Assembly: GCF_026410505.1 (NCBI RefSeq)
Contig: NZ_JAPMIU010000008.1
Coordinates: 122,502 to 186,501, forward strand
Source: Frateuria hangzhouensis
Lineage (GTDB): Bacteria > Pseudomonadota > Gammaproteobacteria > Xanthomonadales > Rhodanobacteraceae
DNA length: 64,000 bases
Reading direction: 5' to 3'
Part shown: positions 56,719-64,000 of the stretch, piece after piece
Layout: each line of letters opens with the position of its first letter
Position numbering within the stretch: the stretch's first letter is position 1
Notes under the pieces: generated by a model
The model's database searches: none
The model's input: only the letters and a program-made list of their open reading frames with translations
What the model was told of the DNA's origin: nothing
Position numbers and translations under genes: made by a program

Positions 56719-57227
56719 TGCGCGCGCTCTCAACCCCGCGGATGCGCGTGCCCATGAAGGAGGCGGTCGCCGATCGCCCGAGCCAGGCCAGCGAGGACTG
56801 GGCGATCGAGCGGGCGCTGCGCATCCTGGAGAGCCGGGCCTCCACGGTCGGCGAGTTGCTGAGCGACCCGCAGACCTGCGGGCATTTCTTTCGGCTGAGG
56901 CTGGGCAACGAAGTCCGGGAGCACTTTGAAGTTGCGTTCCTGGACTCCCAGCATCGGTTGATCTCCGCCGAGCGCCTGTTCTCGGGTTCGATCCAGACCA
57001 CGGAGGTACACCCTCGCATCGTGATCCAGCGTGCGCTGGCTCTGAACGCGGCCGCGGTACTGCTGGCCCATAACCACCCCAGCGGGCATGCGGAACCGTC
57101 GCCGGCGGATCGGGCCCTCACCATGCGCTTGAGGGAAGCGCTGACGCTGGTCGATGTGCGGGTGCTCGACCACTTCGTGGTTACCGCGGAGCAAGCGGTG
57201 TCGATGGCGATCCGGGGCCTGATGTAG
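56718..57227 (+). CDS. RadC-type JAB domain protein
   Basis: A 169-residue RadC/MPN protein with the JAMM-like motif LLAHNHPSGHAEPSPAD around residues 115-131, preceded by FRLRLGNEVREHFEVAFLDSQ. It lacks the N-terminal HhH of chromosomal RadC, as in mobile-element versions. The start is coupled to the DUF932 gene (TGATG). Confidence 0.93.
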   Translation: MRALSTPRMRVPMKEAVADRPSQASEDWAIERALRILESRASTVGELLSDPQTCGHFFRLRLGNEVREHFEVAFLDSQHRLISAERLFSGSIQTTEVHPRIVIQRALALNAAAVLLAHNHPSGHAEPSPADRALTMRLREALTLVDVRVLDHFVVTAEQAVSMAIRGLM

Positions 57228-57290
57228 GTCTGAAACACCAAGCCACCCAGCGCGACGACTCACCGGATATCTAGCAAGGCAAACCACATA

Positions 57291-57316
57291 ACGCCCGGCC
57301 GTCAGGCCGGGCGTTC
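57291..57316 (+). terminator. hairpin terminator between radC-like and yqaJ-like genes
   Basis: AACGCCCGGCC and GGCCGGGCGTT form an 11-bp stem with loop GTCA, followed by CCTTTTT. It ends 16 bp before the next start codon. Confidence 0.8.
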
Positions 57317-57332
57317 CTTTTTGGGAGATCAC

Positions 57333-58331
57333 ATGAAGAAGCAAGCGGCATTACGGCTGGTCGACACGCGTACGCTCGACCGGCAGCAGTGGCTGGAAGT
57401 GCGCCGTGGTGGCATCGGCAGTTCCGATGCGGCGGCAGCCGTGGGACTCAACCCCTACAAGAGCCCCTTGGCGCTATGGATGGAAAAGACGGGACGAGAC
57501 CGAGCGGAGGAGGACGACCCCAATGACATGGAAGACCCACGCTACTGGGGCACGCTTCTGGAGCCCTACGTCGCGCTGGCGTATCAGAGGAAGACCCAGC
57601 ACAAGGTGCGCAAGGTCAATGCCGTGCTGCAGCACCCCACCTTCCCTTTCATGCTCGCGAACCTGGACCGGGAGGTTGTTGGCCATCCGGACGTACAGAT
57701 CCTCGAGTGCAAGACCGCCGGCGAGTTCGGCGCGCGGCTGTGGAGGGATGGCGTGCCGGAGTACGTGCAGCTGCAGGTGCAACACCAGCTCGCCGTGACC
57801 GGCAAGCAGGCCGCGGATGTAGCCGTGCTGCTCTGTGGCCAGCATCTGGCGGTGCATCGTATCGAGCGGGACAACGACCTCATCGCCCGCCTGATCATCC
57901 TGGAGACGCGATTCTGGGAGTACGTGGAATCGGATACGCCACCGCCGGCAGATGGAAGTGCCTCGGCCGGCCAGGCCCTGCGTCAGCTGTACCCGGGAAA
58001 CGACACGAGCCTCGATTTCTCCGAGGATGCCGCACTGAATACCGCTTTCGACACCTTGGTGGAGCTCAAGGTGGAGCTCGAAGCAAAGGAAGGCCGAGCC
58101 GAGCAGCTCAAGCAGACGATCCAGGCCGCGATGGGGGACGCCAGCAAGGCGCATTTTGCTCGCGGCGAAGCGACATTCAAGCGCGCCAAGGAAGGCACCA
58201 TCGTCGATCTGAAACGGCTGGCCGCGGAGCACCCGGCGATCGCGGCCCAATACACCGTGACCCGCCCCGGATCGCGTCGATTCGTGCTTGCCCCCGCCAC
58301 TGACAGTTCAAAGAGGACAGGACCATGCTGA
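57333..58331 (+). CDS. YqaJ-type viral recombinase exonuclease
   Basis: The 332-residue protein has the lambda-exo/YqaJ fold pattern: RRGGIGSSDAAAAVGLNPYKS, LWMEKTG, then catalytic FMLANLDREV, VQILECKTAGEFG, and YVQLQVQHQLAVTG. A basic C-terminal part may bind DNA. It likely works in recombination of the element. GGGAGATC precedes the ATG. It overlaps the next gene by 7 bp. Confidence 0.9.
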   Translation: MKKQAALRLVDTRTLDRQQWLEVRRGGIGSSDAAAAVGLNPYKSPLALWMEKTGRDRAEEDDPNDMEDPRYWGTLLEPYVALAYQRKTQHKVRKVNAVLQHPTFPFMLANLDREVVGHPDVQILECKTAGEFGARLWRDGVPEYVQLQVQHQLAVTGKQAADVAVLLCGQHLAVHRIERDNDLIARLIILETRFWEYVESDTPPPADGSASAGQALRQLYPGNDTSLDFSEDAALNTAFDTLVELKVELEAKEGRAEQLKQTIQAAMGDASKAHFARGEATFKRAKEGTIVDLKRLAAEHPAIAAQYTVTRPGSRRFVLAPATDSSKRTGPC

Positions 58332-59215
58332 AAGGTCTGGCGATTACCCCGCCTGTGATCGGGCGGATATCCATCGGTCGCGTGGTGGAGCGCAACGGCA
58401 AACGCCTGCCGGAAAAGGATGACCAGTTCACCTTGACCACCCAGGTGCAGAACCGCGACGGGTGGGTACTGCACCCGCTTGATGACGAGCTACGCAAGGC
58501 TTCCGGCGGCAAGCTGCGGTCCATGCCGGTGCGCATGCTTTTTAACGACCCTGCGCTCAACTTGCGGGCGGACTATTCGCTCTTCGATCGCAGCAAGGGG
58601 CGGCCGGTATGCGTGGGCAATGGCGAAACGTGTCGTCGGCGTGGCAAGGACGCGATCGAGCAACTGCCTTGCCCCGGGGCGGACAGCTGCGCCTTCGCCC
58701 AGGGCGAGTGCAAGGCTTACGCCCGACTGCATGTGCTGGTTGGGGATGATCAAAGCGATGCGCTCGGCAGCTTCGTGCTTCGAACCACCTCGTTTAACAC
58801 CATCCGCACCCTCGCGGCTCGCCTAGAGTATTTCCAGGCGGTGTCGGGCGGGCTGTTGGCCTGCATGCCGCTGGAACTCAAGTTGCGCGGCAAGTCCACG
58901 GCGATGAGCTACGGCACGCCGATCTACTACGTCGACGTGGTGGTCCGCACAGGGCTGACCCTCGACCAGGCAATCGGTGAGGCGAGGGCATTGGCTGAAC
59001 ATCGTGGAGCTGCGGGCTTCGACCAGGACGCGCTGGACGGCGCTGCCCGCAAGGGCTTCGCCAATGGGGCGTTCGAGGAGCTCGAAGAAGACGGGTCGGC
59101 CGTGGTGGAAGAGTTTTTTCCAGCGGAAGCCGGAGGAAGCCCATCGGCGCAACCGGCGACGGGGGACTTGCGTGGGCGTCTGGACGCGAAAGTGAAGCAG
59201 GCGGCAGCTAACTAG
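58325..59215 (+). CDS. hydrolase/metal-binding, recombination directionality-like protein
   Basis: A 296-residue protein with VRMLFNDPALNLRADYSLFD, then cysteines ETCRRRGKDAIEQLPCPGADSC (in parts), LSFV-type region DALGSFVLRTTSFNTIRTLAARLEYF (in parts) and GKSTAMSYGTPIYYVDVVVR. It belongs to a family seen in ICEs and phages beside YqaJ and DUF932 genes, often labelled hydrolase or metal-binding, and resembling Gp3-type recombination directionality factors. The metal site is four cysteines near residues 98-126. Confidence 0.8.
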   Translation: MLKGLAITPPVIGRISIGRVVERNGKRLPEKDDQFTLTTQVQNRDGWVLHPLDDELRKASGGKLRSMPVRMLFNDPALNLRADYSLFDRSKGRPVCVGNGETCRRRGKDAIEQLPCPGADSCAFAQGECKAYARLHVLVGDDQSDALGSFVLRTTSFNTIRTLAARLEYFQAVSGGLLACMPLELKLRGKSTAMSYGTPIYYVDVVVRTGLTLDQAIGEARALAEHRGAAGFDQDALDGAARKGFANGAFEELEEDGSAVVEEFFPAEAGGSPSAQPATGDLRGRLDAKVKQAAAN

Positions 59216-59225
59216 GGAGTGGACG

Positions 59226-59327
59226 ATGCTGAAGGTGATTGGTGGCTTGGCGGTCTACGGCTTTGCTCTGTTCGGTCTGGGCGTGTACCTCACCCGCGCG
59301 CATGGGCGAGGTACTTGCGGGGATTGA
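59226..59327 (+). CDS. 33-residue membrane peptide
   Basis: A short frame MLKVIGGLAVYGFALFGLGV then YLTRAHGRGTCGD predicts one helix. It begins 10 bp after the previous stop with AGGGAGTGG as ribosome site, and a terminator follows 4 bp after its stop. The tight packing supports it. Confidence 0.55.
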   Translation: MLKVIGGLAVYGFALFGLGVYLTRAHGRGTCGD

Positions 59328-59331
59328 GGGG

Positions 59332-59351
59332 GAGGGGGCTTCGGCCCCCTC
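59332..59351 (+). terminator. terminator closing the element module
   Basis: GAGGGGGC and GCCCCCTC pair around TTCG, a very stable tetraloop. It ends the DUF932-to-peptide gene run. The next ~180 bp hold a T-run and no gene. Confidence 0.8.
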
Positions 59352-59537
59352 ATGCCTGTGCGACGCTCTATTTTTTTGCAATGGTCTTCCGGCACAACCG
59401 CTCGGCTGCTGCACCGCTACGGAGACCCTCGCCGGATGCACCGCCCGCCCCTAGAATCGACGGGGTAGGGGGAGTCGTCGCTGTCGCATCCGAGCGCCTC
59501 GGTGATTGCGGAAGCAGTAGCTGCTGATGCCCCTCAC

Positions 59538-62500
59538 ATGGCCCGCATCAGGAAAGCACTCGTGACCGCTCTCGCCCAACTTTTGGATACCTACCGCCAG
59601 GCCGCTGTCACCGAGCGGGAGAAAGGCACGTATTTCGAGGAGTTGATCCTTACCTACCTGCGCAACGAGGCCAGCTACCGCGACCTCTACAGCCAGGTAT
59701 GGAGCTATGCCGACTGGGCCAAGGCCCAGGGCCTGGACGCCCGCGACACCGGCATCGACCTGGTGGCCCAGACGGCCGGCACCGGCGAAATCCACGCCAT
59801 CCAGTGCAAGCTCTACGATCCGAGCTACAAGCTGCAAAAAAAGGACATCGACAGCTTTTTTACCGCCTCCGGCAAGAAGCCATTCGCTCATCGGGTGATC
59901 GTCTGCACCACTAACCACTGGAGTGAGCACGCCGAAGAAGCGCTGCGCGACCAGCAACCGCCGGTCAGCAAAATCGACCTGCACGACCTGGAAAACAGCC
60001 AGATCGACTGGGCCAGGTATCAGCCCAAGGCCCCGCCTGCGCTTAAGCCGAAGAAGACGCTGAAGGAGCATCAAGAGAGCGCCCTGAAGGCCGTGCGAGA
60101 AGGCCTGGCCAAGGCCGACCGCGGCAAGATGATCATGGCCTGCGGCACCGGCAAGACCTTCACCAGCCTGAAGGTGGCTGAGGCCGTCGCCGGCAAGGGC
60201 GGGCGCGTGCTGTTCCTGGTGCCTAGCCTGTCGCTGCTGTCGCAGACCCTCACCGAGTGGACGCAGGAAAGCGCCATCCCCCTGCACAGCTTCGCCGTGT
60301 GTTCCGATAGCGACGTGGGCAAGAAGCGCAAGAAGGAAGACGACGCGGTCCAGACCTTCACCCACGAGCTGCGCTACCCGGCCACCACCGAGCCGGCGCG
60401 CCTGGCCGCGGAAATGGCCAAGCGCCATGACGCTCAGCACATGAGCGTGGTGTTCTCCACCTACCACTCCATCGACGTCATCAGCCAGGCCCAGCACGAC
60501 TACGGCCTGGCCAACTTCGACCTGATCGTGTGCGACGAGGCCCACCGCACCACCGGCGTCACCTTTGCCGACGAGGACGAAAGCGCCTTCGTACGCGTAC
60601 ACGACACGTACTACATCCACGCGGCCAAGCGCCTGTACATGACCGCCACGCCCCGCATCTACGCGGACAGCGCCAAGGCCACGGCCGACCGCGATGGGGT
60701 GGAACTGTGTTCCATGGACGACGAGGCGCTGTACGGCAAACAGCTCTACCTGATTACCTTTTCCGAAGCCGTCGAGCGCGACCTCCTGGTGGACTACAAA
60801 GTCATCGTGCTGGCCGTGGAAGAAAGCCACGTCAACCGCCGCCTGCAGAAGCTGCTGGCCAGCGAAGACAACCAGCTCAAGGTGGACGACGCCTCCAAGA
60901 TCGTCGGCTGCTGGAAGGCGCTGGCCAAGCAGGGTATGACCGACGACCTGGTGGGCGACGACGGTCCCATGCGCAAGGCCGTGGCCTTCTGTCAGGTGAT
61001 CGAGGTATCCAAGGGTGCCAAGACCCACAAGGTCAGCTCCAAGAACATCGCCAACATGTTTCAGGCCGTGGTCGAGGCCTATCAGGAAGCCGAGGACATC
61101 GAGCCGGCCGCGCGCCTCACCTGCGAAGCCGAGCACGTCGACGGCGGCATGAACGCCAGCGAGAAAGAGGCCAAACTGGACTGGCTCAAGGCCGACGCCC
61201 CCGAGGCCACCTGCCGTGTGCTGTCCAACGTGCGCTGTCTGTCCGAAGGCGTGGACGTGCCCGCGCTCGACGCCGTGCTGTTTCTCACCCCCCGCAACTC
61301 ACAGGTGGACGTGGTGCAGTCCGTCGGCCGCGTCATGCGCAAGGCCGAGGGCAAGAAACGCGGCTATGTGATCCTGCCGGTGGTCATCCCGGCCGGCGTG
61401 GAGCCGCACGACGCTTTGAACGACAACAAGACCTATGCCGTGGTGTGGCAAGTGCTGCAGGCCCTGCGCTCGCACGACGACCGCTTCGATGCGATGGTCA
61501 ACAAGCTGGACCTGATCGGCAAAGACCCGCGCAAGATGGAGGTCATCGCCATCACCGACAAGGTGCAGCGCAAGCCGGCGCACGCCAGGGCTGGCACCAG
61601 CAACGGCAAGGCCGGTCGCGGGCAGTCGGCATCGGCGAGGCCGCGCCGCAGTACGGCGAGAAGGGCACCGCGCCGCTCCCCTTTGAGATCGGCGAAATCG
61701 AGCGCGCCATCTACGCCAAGGTGGTGCAGAAGTGCGGTAACCGGCACCACTGGGAAGACTGGGCCAACGACATCGCCAAGATCGCGCGGACCCACATCGA
61801 CCGCATCACCGCGATCATTGAGGACCGCGGCCACACCAAGGAGCGCAAGGCGTTCGAGGCCTTCGCCGAGGAACTGCGCGACGACCTCAACGATAGCATC
61901 AGCGACGGTGAAATCATCGAGATGCTGGCCCAGCACCTGATCACCAAGCCGGTGTTCGATGCCCTGTTCGCCGACTACAGCTTCGCCCAGCACAACCCCA
62001 TGAGCCAAGCCATGCAAGGCGTGCTGGACGCCCTGCAAGAGCACCGCCTGGGCAAGGAGGCCGACACGTTGGAGCGCTTCTACGCCAGCGTGCGCCAGCG
62101 CGCCGAGGGGATAGACAACGCCGCTGGAAAGCAAAAGATCGTGGTGGAGCTGTACAACAAGTTCTTTCGCAATGCCTTCCCCCGCATGACCGAGCGGCTG
62201 GGCATCGTCTACACCCCGGTCGAAGTGGTGGACTTCATTCTGCACAGCGTTGCCCACCTGCTGCAAACCGAGTTCGGCCAGACGCTGGGCAGCAAGGGCG
62301 TGCACATCCTGGACCCCTTCACCGGTACCGGCACGTTCATCACCCGCCTATTGCAAAGCGGCCTGATCACCCCCGAGCAGCTGCCGCACAAGTACCGCCA
62401 CGAAATCCACGCCAACGAGATCGTGCTGCTGGCCTACTACATCGCCGCCATCAATATCGAGGCGGTCTACCACGGCGTGGTGGGTGGCGAGTATGAGCCG

Positions 62501-63916
62501 TTCGAAGGCATCTGCCTCACCGACACGTTCCAGATGTACGAAAAGGATGACCTGGTGGATGCCTTGCTGGTCGATAACAGCGCGCGGCGCAAGCGGCAGA
62601 AAAAACTAGACATCCGGGTGATTGTAGGCAATCCACCGTATTCCATTGGCCAAGGCAGCCAGAATGATAATAATCAGAATATCAAATACCCCCTTTTAGA
62701 TCGGCGAATCGAACAGTCGTACGCGGCTCAATCTCGTGCCGCATTATCTCGAGGGCTGTATGACAGTTATATCCGCGCCATTCGGTGGGCCACGGACCGC
62801 ATTGGCGATGCGGGCATAGTTGGCTTTGTCACTAATGCCGGCTTTCTTGAGACCACATCTGCAGATGGTCTACGCAAGTGTTTAGCCGAAGAATTTTCAA
62901 ATATCCATGTCTTTCACCTTCGAGGCAACCAGCGTACGTCCGGTGAGCTTTCGCGCAGGGAGGGAGGCAAGATTTTCGGAAGCGGCAGCCGTGCGCCGAT
63001 TGCTATTACTTTGCTAGTGAAGAACCCGCAGGCTGCCAAGCATGGGCTGATCAATTATCACGACATCGGCGACTACCTGACCCGCGAGCAAAAGCTAGAA
63101 AAGATTGCTCGCTATGCAAGCGTAGAAGGAATCACTGATTGGCGAACCATTGTCCCCGATGCGCACGGTGACTGGCTTCGGCAGCGGCAGGATGGTTTCG
63201 AGAAATTCATAGTTCTAGGTGATAAGCGAGGCAACTCGCCAAAAGTGTTTGAGAGCTTTTCGATGGGCGTAGTCACGAATCGCGATGCCTGGGCTTATAA
63301 CGCAAGTAGAGACATGCTGGCTCTAAATATGCGCCGCATGATCGACAGCTACAACGACGAGTTGGTGCGCTTCAATCACTTCCATCAGGGCCTTGATCGA
63401 AAAGCCCGAGAGCGTGGCGTGGATGCTTTCATCGATACCAATCCTGAGCGCATTAGTTGGACAGTCAACTTGAAGCAGGATCTGATCAGGGGGCGGACAT
63501 TCTCTTTTGACGCAGAAAGCTTGACGCCAAGTTTGTACCGCCCTTTTTCGAAGCAATGGATGTACTTCAACTCCGCCTTCAATGAGAGGGTGCTTCAGAT
63601 GCCGCGCATTTTTCCAAATGTAAAGGCAAGAAATTTGGCTATCATGACGAAGGGCAATTGGCGCGGTGACGGCCATTTTGCGCTGATGATCGACCACATT
63701 CCTTGCTTACTTCCTGACGGCGGCGCGCAGTGCTTTCCGCTGTATCTTTACGATAGCGCAGAGAAAAATGAGGTCGGCACGGAGAAACTGTTTGCCGACC
63801 AAGGCTGCGGTCCAATAAAACGACGTGATGCGATTAGTGATGTCGGGCTATTACATTTTCAACAGGCGTACCCTAGGGATGGTCTGATCAATCGCCGCGC
63901 AACCACTCACGCGTGA
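59538..63916 (+). pseudogene. type ISP-like restriction-modification/helicase protein, one-base frameshift
   Basis: The gene encodes a single-chain enzyme of about 1,459 residues if one base is restored near 61619-61622. Order: an Mrr-like nuclease (GIDLVAQ with D74; IQCKLY with Q89 and K91), a DEAD/DEAH helicase (ACGTGKT around 202-208, DEAH at 333-336, VGRVMRKAEG), a linker where the frameshift lies, then an N6-adenine methylase with LDPFTGTGTFITRLL (near 925) and NPPYS (near 1032-1036), and a C-terminal target-recognition-like part. This is the LlaGI/LlaBIII-type type ISP layout. The first frame runs on to 61940; the second is open from before 61622. ATG 59538 is preferred to GTG 59502. 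Confidence 0.82.
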
Positions 63917-63924
63917 CATTGGTC

Positions 63925-63955
63925 CCGTCAAAGCGAAAAACGCTCATTTTGACGG
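63925..63955 (+). terminator. inverted repeat after the type ISP gene
   Basis: CCGTCAAA and TTTGACGG are 15 bases apart, with inner GCG/CGC pairing. A smaller GGCGG/CCGCC hairpin overlaps at 63954-63967. Nothing else is seen to the window end. Confidence 0.5.
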
Positions 63956-64000
63956 CGGAATGCCGCCTTATTCGCTCCGCAGTTGACCTCTTTGGTCCAC

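Noticed and set aside
60530..61620. N-terminal part of the downstream open frame overlapping the helicase
   Set aside because: This is the shifted frame of the helicase region and has no family signature; only the part after about 61622 is real protein.

Overview
The window reads as a high-GC gammaproteobacterium of the Lysobacterales (Xanthomonadales), most like Rhodanobacter, Dyella or a relative. This is inferred from the core gene set, the REP-type palindromes built on 'GGAGCGCCCTTGGGCGCGA' and 'GTGGGCTTCAGCCCAC', and the CopL-type copper locus; no rRNA is present to confirm it. It has two parts: ordinary chromosome (1 to about 14,212) and a large accessory region (about 14,213 to the end) that starts right after a tRNA gene and looks like an integrative element carrying metal-resistance cargo.

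Chromosomal part: a partial SDR gene; a small unknown protein; a repeat-rich spacer made of ~310-bp tandem units (1,270-2,010); ispG; a membrane HD-GYP protein; an overlapping GNAT-aat pair on the minus strand; then serC, pheA, aroA, kdsB, uvrC and pgsA on the plus strand. These cover isoprenoid, serine and aromatic amino acid, LPS-KDO, DNA repair and phospholipid functions. A tRNA cluster follows (Gly-GCC twice, Cys-GCA, Leu-UAA), with hairpin terminators between the genes.

Accessory part: directly after tRNA-Leu lies an AAA+ ATPase/subtilisin-like protease pair that matches the IetAS type (plasmid stability and anti-phage). Metal cargo comes next: a MerR-controlled short CDF exporter; czcCBA with a P-II-like protein and a CzcD-type CDF; a CaCA-family antiporter behind a yybP-ykoY (Mn2+) riboswitch; ars genes (arsR, arsC, acr3, and divergent arsH); a dmeR/dmeF Ni/Co pair; an NreB-like MFS exporter beside an efflux-channel remnant; merR/merTP without merA; cusCBAF; an unusual epimerase-SPW fusion protein; and a copper operon with CopL-like, copA, copB, cytochrome c and DUF411 genes. 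Most of these regulators have a visible operator.

From 55.3 kb the content becomes mobile-element housekeeping: DUF932, RadC, YqaJ-type nuclease, and a metal-binding/recombination-directionality-like protein, separated by strong hairpins and with two tiny membrane peptides. The window ends with a single-chain (type ISP) restriction-modification/helicase gene broken by a one-base frameshift. No integrase, conjugation gene, insertion sequence or CRISPR array is visible, so the element's other end and transfer genes must lie to the right of the window if they exist.

Together the accessory genes would move Zn/Cd/Co, Mn, As, Ni/Co, Hg and Cu/Ag out of the cytoplasm or periplasm or detoxify them, while two defence-type modules (IetAS and the type ISP system) sit near the two ends seen here.
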